A stretch of DNA of 32,045 nt, from positions 1-32,045 of the forward strand of contig NZ_JTHF01000315.1 in the NCBI RefSeq assembly GCF_001043895.1, in the 5' to 3' direction. The stretch is from Methylobacterium indicum. GTDB taxonomy: Bacteria; Pseudomonadota; Alphaproteobacteria; Rhizobiales; Beijerinckiaceae. This document shows positions 22,967 to 31,928 of this stretch, piece by piece. Position numbers and translations under genes: made by a program. Under the pieces are notes generated by a model, which did no database searches, had not been told where the DNA came from, and saw only the letters and a list, made by a program, of their open reading frames with translations. Within the stretch, counting starts at the first letter, position 1; every line of letters starts with the position of its first letter.

Positions 22967-24883
22967 ATGATATCTGACCTGTTCCCGTCCGCCCTCGTGC
23001 GAGACGCCGCCCGCCTCGGTTCGCTCGCAGGTCTCAACCTGCTCGACACGCCGCCCGAAACCGAGTTCGAGGACATCGTGCATCTGGCCTCGACCGTGTG
23101 CGAGACGCCGGTGGCGCTGGTCAGCCTCGTGGCGGGAGATCGCCAGTGGTTCAAGGCTCGGGTCGGCTTTCCGCCCTGTGAGACCGCCCTCAACGCCTCG
23201 GTCTGTGCCTACACGCTGGCCGAGCCCGACCTGCTCACCATCCCCGACCTGACGGCGGATCCGCGCACGCGCGACAACCCGCTAGTCACGGGTGAGCCAT
23301 TCATCCGCTTCTATGCCGGGACTCCCTTGCGCGCGCCCGATGGGCAAGTGCTCGGCAGCCTCTGCGTGATCGACCACACGCCGCGTCCGAAGGGCCTGTC
23401 GAGCCGGCAGGCCGACGGGCTGCGGCGGCTGGCCCGGCAGGTGACGACCGTATTGCGCGAGCGCCAGCTCAACGTGGAGATGCGGGCCGCCCGTGACGCC
23501 CTGCGGGTGTCCGAGGAGCGACTGGCGTTGGCGTTCGCGGCGGCGGGCAGCCTCGGTTGGTGGGATTGGGACATCCCCGCCGACTGCGTCTATGCCGGGG
23601 AGCGGTTCGCCGACATGTACGGCATCGACCCTGCCCTCGCCGCGCAGGGTGCGCCGCTGACCGCTTTCGTCGAGGGCATCCACCCGGACGACCGCTCGTG
23701 GGTCGGCGAGCGCATCCAGCAGGTCGTCGCGACGGCAGGCGAGTTCAGCGAGGAGTATCGCCTGCGCCACGCCGATGGCAGTGTGACGTGGGTCCTCGCC
23801 AGGGGACGATGCTTCCACGATGGCGATGGCAAACCGCTGCGCTTCCCCGGCGTCGTCGTCGATATCACCGCCCGCAAAGCCGCGGATGCCGCACGCTTCG
23901 CCGGCGAGGCGCGGCTGAAGTCGATCATGGAGACCGTGCCAGTCGGAATCCTGCTGGCCGAAGCCCCCTCCGGGCGCATCCTGATGGGCAACCGGCGGCT
24001 GGCCGAGATCCTCGGCCACACCACCCTCTACGCCTCGTCCAGCAACGCCTACGGTGAGTTCGTCGCCTACCACGACGATGGCAGGCTGGTGGAAGCGCAG
24101 GAGTACCCGCTGGCGCAGATCTGCGGAGGCCAGTGCAAGCGGGCCGCCATCGAGGTGCTGTACCAGCGTCCGGACGGCGAGCGGCGCTGGATCGCGATCG
24201 CCGGCGAGGCGATCGAGGACGAGCAGGGCGGGACGGTCGGCGCAGTCGTCGCCGTCAGCGACATCGGCGACCGCAAGGCGGCGGAAGCGCAGCAGGACAT
24301 CCTCAACCGCGAGCTGTCGCACCGGCTGAAGAACACCCTGACACTGGTCCAGTCGATCGCCTCGCAGACCCTGCGCAACGCCCCCAGCCTCGACGCCGCC
24401 CGCGATGCCCTCGCCGCGCGGCTGATCGTGCTCGGCAAGGCGCACGACATCCTGCTGGCTGGGCGGACCGACAGCGCCAGCGTCGACCGGGTGGTGCAGG
24501 AGGCGTTGAGCCTGCACGACGACACCGGCCGACGCTTCCGGGTCCGCGGCCCGAGCCTGTTCGTCGGTCCCTCGGCGGCACTCTCGCTCGGGCTGATGCT
24601 GCACGAACTGGCGACCAACGCCGTGAAATACGGGGCGCTCTCGGTGCCGACCGGCTGCGTGACCGTCGACTGGACGGTGGAAGGCACGGGCGCGGCAGCC
24701 GAGTTCCGGCTGGATTGGCGCGAGCAGGGCGGCCCGCCTGTGACGCCACCGACCCGCCGGGGGTTCGGCTCGCGGCTGATCCAGCGTGGCCTCGCCGGAG
24801 GTGACGTGGCCCTGCACTACGCCGTCGAGGGGGTGCAATGCACCTTGAGCGCCCCGCTCGCGGGATTGCGCGTCGATATTTGA
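22967..24883 (+). CDS. HWE-family sensor kinase: GAF-PAS-PAS-HWE
   Basis: This 638-residue kinase lacks membrane segments. It has an N-terminal GAF domain (about 15-165; GDRQWFKARVGFPPCETALN), two PAS domains (about 185-310 and 320-435) and an HWE-type kinase core. The phosphoacceptor is H452 in ELSHRLKNTLTLVQS. The family-defining residues are seen in HELATNAVKYGALS (the His of HWE) and DWREQGG (the WxE), followed by RRGFGSRLI. HWE kinases are enriched in alphaproteobacteria and often control stress or light responses. A stand-alone receiver gene follows after 36 bases, its probable phosphotransfer partner. The GAF domain is almost the same as that of the kinase at 25845-29165. Confidence 0.93.
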   Translation: MISDLFPSALVRDAARLGSLAGLNLLDTPPETEFEDIVHLASTVCETPVALVSLVAGDRQWFKARVGFPPCETALNASVCAYTLAEPDLLTIPDLTADPRTRDNPLVTGEPFIRFYAGTPLRAPDGQVLGSLCVIDHTPRPKGLSSRQADGLRRLARQVTTVLRERQLNVEMRAARDALRVSEERLALAFAAAGSLGWWDWDIPADCVYAGERFADMYGIDPALAAQGAPLTAFVEGIHPDDRSWVGERIQQVVATAGEFSEEYRLRHADGSVTWVLARGRCFHDGDGKPLRFPGVVVDITARKAADAARFAGEARLKSIMETVPVGILLAEAPSGRILMGNRRLAEILGHTTLYASSSNAYGEFVAYHDDGRLVEAQEYPLAQICGGQCKRAAIEVLYQRPDGERRWIAIAGEAIEDEQGGTVGAVVAVSDIGDRKAAEAQQDILNRELSHRLKNTLTLVQSIASQTLRNAPSLDAARDALAARLIVLGKAHDILLAGRTDSASVDRVVQEALSLHDDTGRRFRVRGPSLFVGPSAALSLGLMLHELATNAVKYGALSVPTGCVTVDWTVEGTGAAAEFRLDWREQGGPPVTPPTRRGFGSRLIQRGLAGGDVALHYAVEGVQCTLSAPLAGLRVDI

Positions 24884-24919
24884 TCCACACGGCCGCGGAT
24901 TTTGTGAGAAGGACGTCTG

Positions 24920-25303
24920 ATGACCCTGAAGCCCGGCGCAGTGGCCCTTGTGGCCGAGGACGAGCCGCTGGTGCGAATGGAGGCTGCCGACGTGCTCGGG
25001 GATGCCGGGTTCGACGTGCTCGAGGCCAGTACGACCCCAGCGGTACTCGCCTATCTCGAGATGCACCCGGAGATCACGCTGCTGTTCACGGACGTGGTGA
25101 TGCCGGGCCCGATCGATGGGCTGGCGCTGGCTCACGAGGTTCGGCGGCGGTGGCCCGGGGTAAAGATCATCATCGCTTCGGGTCGGATCACACCCGATCC
25201 CGCGCAACTGCCGGACGGAGCGCGTTTCCTGGAGAAGCCGTACTCTGCCAACGGCCTCGCTCGGGTAGTCCGCGAGTTGGGTCTGCGTTTGGCAATTGAG
25301 TGA
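24920..25303 (+). CDS. Single-domain response regulator
   Basis: This 127-residue protein is a receiver domain only. The acidic pocket is E13-D14 (VAEDEP), the phosphoacceptor is D58 (LLFTDVVMPG) and the conserved Lys is K106 (FLEKPYS). No output domain is present, so it is likely a phosphate shuttle or sink, or acts by protein contact. It lies 36 bases after the HWE kinase gene and is probably co-transcribed with it. It is a paralogue of the receiver at 25466-25840, which lies tail to tail with it on the other strand. Confidence 0.93.
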   Translation: MTLKPGAVALVAEDEPLVRMEAADVLGDAGFDVLEASTTPAVLAYLEMHPEITLLFTDVVMPGPIDGLALAHEVRRRWPGVKIIIASGRITPDPAQLPDGARFLEKPYSANGLARVVRELGLRLAIE

Positions 25304-25465
25304 GGTGGAAGCGACGATACGTGGTGCTGTGATGCCGGCGCACGACTTTCGCCCGAAGTTCCCGAATCCGACAGGAGGGTGGAACAGCACTTATCGGCAC
25401 CGTTGCACGCACGACCGATGATGAAGCCTTGTCGCTCCGCGCGCGACCGTCGACCCTGTGAGGGA

Positions 25466-25840
25466 CTATTCGGCAAACCGTCGAAGCGTCGCCTCGATCT
25501 TGCGTCGGTCGAACGGCTTGCCGAGCACAATCCCGCGCGAGGGGATCTGAGCAGGGTCCCACGGTTGCGAGGAGACCATCAGGAGTTCGATCGGCGGCCA
25601 ACGATCGCGGATGAGCAGCGCCAGCTCCATTCCAGCCGTCGAGCCGCGCATGTCGAGGTCGGTGAACACCGTACGGATGTCGGTCCGGGCCTCTAAGATC
25701 TGGATCGCCTCAATGATGCTGCTGGCCTCGACAGCTTCGCAGCCCGCGTTCTCGACAAACTCGGTCAGCGCCATCATCAGGATCGGGTCGTCCTCGACGA
25801 CGAGAACCCGTGGCAAGGTCGGGGGGTGAGACTGACCCAT
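25466..25840 (-). CDS. Single-domain response regulator
   Basis: This 124-residue receiver starts at ATG 25840 (MGQSHPPTLPRVLVVEDDPI); the frame extends upstream only into the neighbouring kinase gene. Acidic residues E16-D18, phosphoacceptor D61 (VFTDLDMRGS) and Lys K108 (LGKPFD) are all present. It starts four bases after the stop codon of the HWE kinase gene, implying translational coupling and a cognate pair. It has no output domain. It differs from its paralogue in having DMRGSTAGM in place of VMPGPIDGL around the phosphorylation loop, which could give partner specificity. Confidence 0.92.
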   Translation of the reverse strand: MGQSHPPTLPRVLVVEDDPILMMALTEFVENAGCEAVEASSIIEAIQILEARTDIRTVFTDLDMRGSTAGMELALLIRDRWPPIELLMVSSQPWDPAQIPSRGIVLGKPFDRRKIEATLRRFAE

Positions 25841-25844
25841 CGGA

Positions 25845-28800
25845 CTAGTGGACCTGAACTTGAACTTCGGCGAGCGGCGCGCGGAACTCAGCTCTGAGGC
25901 CCGCGGGCTTAAAATCGAGGTCGGCCTCACGGGTTCCGAGCAATCCCATGCGGATCAGGCGCGACCCGAAGCCGCCTTTGTTGCGCGGAGGCATCACGGC
26001 CGGCCCGCCCGTCTCGGTCCAGTCGAGGACCAGCGTCGGAGCGGCTCCGCCGCCGGTCCGCCAACTCACGCGCACCATTCCGCTCTGGGCGGACAGCGCG
26101 CCGTACTTGAGGGCGTTGGTTGCGAGCTCATGCAGCAGCAGCGACAGGGACAGCGCCGCCTGCGGGCTGATGTCCATGTCCGGCCCCTCGAGCGCGAACC
26201 GATCCAGGTCCGTCTGCATACTCAGCACGCTCTCCATCACGGCGCGGAGCTTGGCGGCCGACCAACTCTTCTGAATTAGGACATCGTGAGCGCGGGACAG
26301 GGCCAGCACGCGGCGCTCGAACGCCCCGACCAGGTCTCGCTCGGTCACGCCGCGCAGGGTCTGCGTGGCGATCGACTGCACGATGGCGAGGGTGTTCTTT
26401 AGCCGGTGCGCCAGCTCCTTGTTCAGGACCGCCTGCAGTTCCTCGGCACGCACGCGCGCCACACCGACTTCGACCCGGTCGGCGACGTTGCGTAGGAACG
26501 CCAGTTCCTCGGCCGTCCAGACCCGCGGCTGTACGTCGTGGACGATGAACACGGCAACCGCACGCCCGCGCTCGCGCACCGGCATGTTGATCAGGGCACC
26601 GATGCCGATCGCCTGCATCGGGCCGGGCGCGTCCTTGGTGCGTGGATCGGTCGTGACGTCGTCGATGACCAGCGGCTCGCCTCGGGCGAGATGGGCCCGC
26701 AGGTCGCCGTAATCGTCGAAACGGTGTCGTCCGGCGATGCTGACCTGGCCCGGCGCGGTCCAGTCCTGCTCGATGTCGATGAACTCGACCTCGCCGACGA
26801 TGCGCCCGAACCCCGCGCGGGTCGCACCTAGGGTACGCCCGACGATCTCAGCGGCAGCCTGTGTCATCGCACCGACCGTGGTCAGGTCGCGCAGATCATC
26901 GCCGAGGGCCAGGAGTGCTATCCGGCGGTTTTCCGCACTGACCCGTGCGGTCGCGTCCAAGAAGATGACGCCGAAGCGGTCGCCTTCGAGCTTGAACGCA
27001 TTGCCGTCGTACCAGCGACCGTTAGGGCCAAACTGCTTGGTGAACCCCCATGATTCGCCGGTCTCGACCACCTGGGCAAACGCGGTGATCCAGTCCTGCG
27101 CGGCTTCGCCGAACAGCTGGCGCGCGGTGTGTCCGACGACCTGGTCCGCCGGGATGCCAATCTGGGTCGTCCAAGCCGGGTTGATGTCGATGATTCGGAA
27201 GTTGGCGACGTCGCCGGCGCTATCGCGGATCGCTTCGGCGAGCTGAAATCCTTCGCTCAGGCGCTCGAAAAGGCCCCGCCAATGCGCCTCGCTTGCCCGC
27301 AACGCCTCCTGGGCCGCGCGCCGCTCCTCCACGTCCAGAAGGACGCCGGGGAAGCTCAACGGGGTCCCGTCCGGCCCCTGCTCGACGCGCCCGTTGGCCT
27401 CGATCCAGTAGTAGCGCCCGTCCGCACGCCGGACCCGGTACTGGTGCGCATAGGCCCCGCCTCGCGCGATGGCCTCGGTGATTGCCCCCGCCAGACCCGC
27501 TTGGTCGTCCGGGTGCACGGTGGCGACGATCTGATCCAGCGGGATGCCGTCTCGACCAAGTGCCGGATCGAGTCCGAAGGAGTGGGCGAAGGCGTCGTCG
27601 ATCGTGAACCGGTCGGACGGTATATCCCAGTGCCACGTGCCGATGATTGCACCAGCAGCGAGCGCGAGTTGCACACGCTGGATGTTCTCGCGAGCCAGGG
27701 CTTCGCTGGCCCGCAGCTCCGCCTCAGCCTCCTTGCGGGCGGTGATGTCCTGCACCGTGCCAACCATGCGCAGCACGACGCCGGCGTCGTCCCGCACGAA
27801 GCACCCAATCCGCGAGATCCAGCGCAAGGCACCGTCATTCGCGCGCCGGATGCGGTACTCCACCTCGGTCGAGGCTGTGCCGTTCCGGATCGTGGCCTGG
27901 GTAGACGGAATTCCGCGATCTTCGGGCACGGCCAGGGCCGTAAGCGTCTCGAGCGAATAGACCCCGGCCTCCGGCACGCCGTAGATCCGACAGTGCTCGG
28001 CCGACACGCTCGCAAGGCCGCTCGCGACGTCGACCTCGAAGGTGCCGATGTGGGCAGCTTCCTGGGCGAGCCGCGAACGGGCGTCGCTGGCCCGCAGCAC
28101 CGCATCCACCTCAAGGCGCTCCTGAACGCCTGACATCAGGCGGGCGAGCGCGGCGAAGGAGGTCAGAGCTCCAGCGTCGAAGGCGGGCTCGCGGGTCGAG
28201 ACGAACGACACCACGCCGACGAGTTGGCCGCAGCTCATGATCGGGTAGCCCGCGAAGGCATTGAAGCCGGCTTCGCGCGCGAGGGCATAGCGCGGCTCGG
28301 TGCTCGCCTGCACGGCTTCCAGCACGAGAGGCCGTCGTGTACGGACGACGAGCCCACAAAGCGGCAAGTCCAAGTCTACACAGCTGAGGACGGCACGCTG
28401 CTGGTCCGTGGTGCCGACCGATTGGACGAGCCGCAAGTGCCGGCCTTCGGGGTCGACATCGTAGATGAAGCATAAATCGAAGCCCAAGGCCTGCGTGCCC
28501 ATGGCCAGGATCGGTTCGAGCACGGCCGCCGGGTTGGTCGCAGCGACGAGGGCGGAGGAAGCTTTGGCGAGGAGGTCGAGGCGTCGGGCCTGTTGCAGTT
28601 CGGCGCGCTGGTTGGCGAGGACCTCATCGCGACGTGCGACGTCGCGGCGCATTTCCAAGAGAGTCGAGACCTGGCGTGCAAGAGCGCGCAGATCGTCAGC
28701 CTGGTCAGACGTCAAACCTCCAGGTCGGGGTGCGGTATCGATCACACATAAGGAGCCGACGACCTGTCCGCCCGCCAGGCGCAGCGGTGCGCCGGCATAG

Positions 28801-29165
28801 AACCGGATGTTGGGCTCACCGGTAACGAGCGGGTTCGCGACCGTGCGCGGGTCCGCCGTCAGATCGGGGATGACGAGGAGATCGGGCTCGACGAGGGCGT
28901 GAGCGCAGACCGACGCATTGAGCGCGGTCTCGCAGGGCGGAAAGCCCACGCGGGCCTTGAACCATTGCCGATCCGCGGCCACCAAGCTGACGAGGGCGAC
29001 TGGTGTCGCACAGAGACGGGTTGCCAGACGAACGATGTCGTCGAACCCTTGCTCGGGTAGCGTATCGAGGATGGCCAACGCATCAAGGGCTGCGAGGCGG
29101 ACGGGGTCGCTGACGGTCGTGCCGGGTGTGTCGTTCTGCATCGCGAGTGGCCGATAGGGCCACAT
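25845..29165 (-). CDS. HWE-family sensor kinase: GAF-GAF-PAS-PAS-PAS-GAF-HWE
   Basis: This very long cytoplasmic sensor has 1106 residues from ATG 29165, preceded by an AGGCGGGG stretch; ATG 29141 is an alternative start. The domains in order are GAF (about 20-170), GAF (195-355), PAS (365-490), PAS (505-625), PAS (635-745), GAF (755-905) and an HWE core. The phosphoacceptor is H920 in ELAHRLKNTLAIVQS. HELATNALKYGALS and DWTETGG carry the HWE residues. The first GAF matches that of the kinase at 22967-24883 over long identical runs such as DRQWFKARVGFPPCETALNA. The last GAF (IEQDWTAPGQVSIAGRHRF) is like the GAF of the hybrid kinase at 19129-22032. It is followed by a coupled receiver gene. 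The ligand is unknown. Confidence 0.93.
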   Translation of the reverse strand: MWPYRPLAMQNDTPGTTVSDPVRLAALDALAILDTLPEQGFDDIVRLATRLCATPVALVSLVAADRQWFKARVGFPPCETALNASVCAHALVEPDLLVIPDLTADPRTVANPLVTGEPNIRFYAGAPLRLAGGQVVGSLCVIDTAPRPGGLTSDQADDLRALARQVSTLLEMRRDVARRDEVLANQRAELQQARRLDLLAKASSALVAATNPAAVLEPILAMGTQALGFDLCFIYDVDPEGRHLRLVQSVGTTDQQRAVLSCVDLDLPLCGLVVRTRRPLVLEAVQASTEPRYALAREAGFNAFAGYPIMSCGQLVGVVSFVSTREPAFDAGALTSFAALARLMSGVQERLEVDAVLRASDARSRLAQEAAHIGTFEVDVASGLASVSAEHCRIYGVPEAGVYSLETLTALAVPEDRGIPSTQATIRNGTASTEVEYRIRRANDGALRWISRIGCFVRDDAGVVLRMVGTVQDITARKEAEAELRASEALARENIQRVQLALAAGAIIGTWHWDIPSDRFTIDDAFAHSFGLDPALGRDGIPLDQIVATVHPDDQAGLAGAITEAIARGGAYAHQYRVRRADGRYYWIEANGRVEQGPDGTPLSFPGVLLDVEERRAAQEALRASEAHWRGLFERLSEGFQLAEAIRDSAGDVANFRIIDINPAWTTQIGIPADQVVGHTARQLFGEAAQDWITAFAQVVETGESWGFTKQFGPNGRWYDGNAFKLEGDRFGVIFLDATARVSAENRRIALLALGDDLRDLTTVGAMTQAAAEIVGRTLGATRAGFGRIVGEVEFIDIEQDWTAPGQVSIAGRHRFDDYGDLRAHLARGEPLVIDDVTTDPRTKDAPGPMQAIGIGALINMPVRERGRAVAVFIVHDVQPRVWTAEELAFLRNVADRVEVGVARVRAEELQAVLNKELAHRLKNTLAIVQSIATQTLRGVTERDLVGAFERRVLALSRAHDVLIQKSWSAAKLRAVMESVLSMQTDLDRFALEGPDMDISPQAALSLSLLLHELATNALKYGALSAQSGMVRVSWRTGGGAAPTLVLDWTETGGPAVMPPRNKGGFGSRLIRMGLLGTREADLDFKPAGLRAEFRAPLAEVQVQVH

Positions 29166-29233
29166 CGCGCCCCGCCTGCACCTTTTCGCAGACTCACCAT
29201 CCTGCCGCTAGTGCCCCAAACTCATCAGCGAGT

Positions 29234-29329
29234 TCATGCGAGAGGCTGGTCGCGCACCCAAGCCGCTTGCTCGGTCAGGTGAATGACGTTCGGAGCCAGC
29301 GGCACCAAGCGCACCTTCCAGTTGCTCAC
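29234..29329 (-). CDS. Possible 31-aa ORF between two kinase genes
   Basis: A GTG at 29329 opens a frame reading (M)SNWKVRLVPLAPNVIHLTE and ending VRDQPLA at 29234. The composition looks protein-like, but there is no clear ribosome site and the frame is also open upstream into the neighbouring kinase gene. It may be a small protein, the eroded end of a longer gene, or chance. Confidence 0.2.
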   Translation of the reverse strand: MSNWKVRLVPLAPNVIHLTEQAAWVRDQPLA

Positions 29330-29355
29330 GGTCAGGCTACGGCGCGTTTCGGCCG

Positions 29356-31764
29356 TCAGCGCCCGCGCGCTCTTGCCTCTTGCACGGCGCGTCGCAGCAC
29401 CCGCGACAGGTCCGTCACGGAATACGGCTTTCGCAGCAGGTCGAGGCCGTGCGTCCCCTCGGCCGCGAGCACGTCGCTGTAGCCGGAGGTCAGAACGACC
29501 GGCAGGTCGGGCCGGCGCCGGCGGATCTCGGCCGCGAGTTCGACGCCGTTCATGCCCGGCATCACCACGTCCGAGAACACCACCTCGAAGCGGAATGGAA
29601 TGCGCTCAAGCTCGGCCAGTGCCTTCGACGCATCCGTTGCCCAGACCGTCGAGTAGCCCAGCTCGCGCAGGGCCTGCTGAGCGAAGGCCCCGACGTCCAG
29701 ATTGTCCTCTACGACGAGGACGCAGGTGCCGTGTCCATCGGCAAGTGCCTCCGGCTCCGCAACGGGGTCGCTAGCTTCGACCGCAGCGACTCGTGGGAGG
29801 TAGAGGGTGAAGGTCGTGCCCTCGCCGACCGCGCTCTCGACGATGATCTCGCCGCCGGATTGCTTGGCGAAGCCGAACACCTGGCTCAGTCCGAGCCCGG
29901 TGCCCTGGCCGACGACCTTGGTAGTGAAGAACGGCTCGAAGATGCGCTCCAGATTCTCGGGTGCGATACCCGCGCCGGTGTCGGAGATGGATATCGCGAT
30001 GAAGTCCCCACGCTGCGGCGGGTGCGCCCGGACGGCAGGAATGCGGCCGGCGCGGCGAAGCCCGATTCGCAGGCGGCCCGCGCCGTCCATCGCGTCCCTG
30101 GCGTTGACGACGAGGTTCACCAACGCCGTATCGAACTGGCTCGGGTCGGCGTTGACGTGCAGGTCCCGCCGCTCGCCATCGGGTAGGCCGAGCTCGACCT
30201 GGATGCGTGCCCCCGTGAGCGTGCCGACCATGTCGGCGAGCGCCGCCACGGCGCCGTCTGCTGCGAAGGTTTCCGGCCGCAGCGCCTGTCGACGAGCGAA
30301 GGCGAGGAGCTGACCTGTGAGCTTGGCGGCACGGTCGACTGTGTCGGAGATGGCACCGACGTAGCGAAGCCGGCGCTCCTCTGCGAGGTTGGGTCGCTTC
30401 AGCAGGTCGGTCGAGGACTTGATGACCGTGAGCAGGTTGTTGAAGTCATGAGCCACGCCACCGGTCAACTGACCGACGGCCTCCAGCTTCTGGGATTGGC
30501 GCAATTGCTCTTCAAGCGCCCGACGTTCCGTGATATCGCGGCCAGCGGCGTAATAATGGTCGTCCCTCGGAATAGCATTCCATGAGAGCCACCGGTACCT
30601 GCCGTCTTTCGTCCGGACGCGCACGTCGATGTCATGCAGCGGAAACCCGGCGCTGATGCGCTCGAAAGCCGCAGCGGCCCGCGCATAGTCGTCGGGATGC
30701 ACGAACGCGTCGAAGCGGGTGCCCACGACCTCGGCGACATCCCATCCGAGCGTTTCGGTCCAGGCGGCGTTCGCCTTGCGAAAGACACCATCGAATCCGC
30801 AGATCACGAAGAGGTCGCGGCTGGCGCGCCACACCATGTCGCGCTCGTCGGCTCGCTCCTGAGCAGTGGCCTCCAGGTGGCTCTCAAGACGGCGGCGGTC
30901 GGTGATGTCGTTGAACAGGATGGCAACCCGGTGCTGCTCGGGCTCGCCGATCCGCAGGGCGTGGACGTCGTACCAGCGCCCCATCGCGATCGACCCGCTC
31001 TCAAACCGTACGGGCTGGCCGGTCCGCGCAACCTCGCCGTAGGTGTCGAACCAGGAGCGTTCGAGCCCGGGCACGAGTTCGCTCGCCCAGCGCCCGGCCG
31101 CGTCGCACAGGCCCGTCTGCGCCGCGAAGGCGGGGTTCACTTCCATAAACCTGTAATCGATCGCGCGCCCCTGTGCGTCGAAACGCATCTCGATGACGCA
31201 GAACCCACTGTCGACCGCGTTGAAGAGCGCCCGGTACCGGGCTTCGCTCTCGGCCAAGACCCCTTCTTTGGTGCGGAAGCGGGTGACGTCGAGCTGGCTC
31301 GCGAAGAAGTAGCGGAGTTGGCCCCCATCCGGATCGAAGACGGGGCTGACGTAGAGCTCGTTGCGGAACGGCGTGCCGTCGCGGTGGTAGTTCAGGATCT
31401 CGACCACCACGTCGCGCCGGGCAGCGATGGCGTCACGGACCTTGGCGACATCGGCCGGGTCGGTCCCAGGGCCCTGAAGGAATCGGCAGTTGCGCCCGAT
31501 CAGCTCGGCAGCATCGTAGCCGCATAGGTTCTGGAAGGCCCGATTGGCGAATACGATGGGGTTGTCGGGCAAGTTGGGGTCGGTGATGATCTCCGGCATA
31601 CGGGTCTTCTCCGCTGCCGTGAACAGAAGGTCGGTGGAGGCCGCGGAAGTCCGCTCACCGCGATCCGGCCGGCGCAGGCCATCCCCGCGCTCGGCCTCAA
31701 GCCTCGCGACGCGGGCTTCGAGCTCGCGCTCGCGCTGCCGCAGCCTCTCGATCTCTGCGTCCAT
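29356..31764 (-). CDS. Blue-light LOV hybrid histidine kinase: LOV-PAS-PAS-HisKA-HATPase-REC
   Basis: This 802-residue protein starts at ATG 31764 behind AGAGGGGG. After an N-terminal coiled coil (1-27) comes a LOV domain (about 45-165) with the canonical GRNCRFLQG, where C93 should form the flavin adduct. N125 (LNYHRDG), N135 (TPFRNELYVSP) and Q157 (FFASQLDVT) match the flavin-contacting residues of LOV photoreceptors. Two PAS domains follow (about 170-295 and 305-415). HisKA has H439 ([11 protein letters not shown]), then an ATPase domain (about 540-660) and a receiver with D732 ([10 protein letters not shown]). LOV kinases alter autophosphorylation on blue light. The lack of an output domain means the signal must pass to another protein. 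Photoactivity is inferred from conserved residues. Confidence 0.93.
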   Translation of the reverse strand: MDAEIERLRQRERELEARVARLEAERGDGLRRPDRGERTSAASTDLLFTAAEKTRMPEIITDPNLPDNPIVFANRAFQNLCGYDAAELIGRNCRFLQGPGTDPADVAKVRDAIAARRDVVVEILNYHRDGTPFRNELYVSPVFDPDGGQLRYFFASQLDVTRFRTKEGVLAESEARYRALFNAVDSGFCVIEMRFDAQGRAIDYRFMEVNPAFAAQTGLCDAAGRWASELVPGLERSWFDTYGEVARTGQPVRFESGSIAMGRWYDVHALRIGEPEQHRVAILFNDITDRRRLESHLEATAQERADERDMVWRASRDLFVICGFDGVFRKANAAWTETLGWDVAEVVGTRFDAFVHPDDYARAAAAFERISAGFPLHDIDVRVRTKDGRYRWLSWNAIPRDDHYYAAGRDITERRALEEQLRQSQKLEAVGQLTGGVAHDFNNLLTVIKSSTDLLKRPNLAEERRLRYVGAISDTVDRAAKLTGQLLAFARRQALRPETFAADGAVAALADMVGTLTGARIQVELGLPDGERRDLHVNADPSQFDTALVNLVVNARDAMDGAGRLRIGLRRAGRIPAVRAHPPQRGDFIAISISDTGAGIAPENLERIFEPFFTTKVVGQGTGLGLSQVFGFAKQSGGEIIVESAVGEGTTFTLYLPRVAAVEASDPVAEPEALADGHGTCVLVVEDNLDVGAFAQQALRELGYSTVWATDASKALAELERIPFRFEVVFSDVVMPGMNGVELAAEIRRRRPDLPVVLTSGYSDVLAAEGTHGLDLLRKPYSVTDLSRVLRRAVQEARARGR

Positions 31765-31928
31765 GACCCCCTCTGAGCGCGAGCAGCTTCCGAATCGGCG
31801 TAGGACGACGATCGCAAGGTGGATAACGCGGCACCACGGCGCAGGTTGGCGTCGAATCGGCCGCGACGTTCATCGGCATCGCGCGTTGTCGTCGGCCCTT
31901 ACCAAAGGGCGTCTATGAGGGGAACGAC

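Noticed and set aside
23282..25390. 702-codon minus-strand frame opposite the HWE kinase and receiver
   Set aside because: A shadow of genes with clear motifs on the plus strand.
25381..25404. GGAAC followed by CGTT, resembling an EcfG promoter
   Set aside because: The spacer is 15 bases rather than 16-17, and it lies between two gene ends with no gene to drive.
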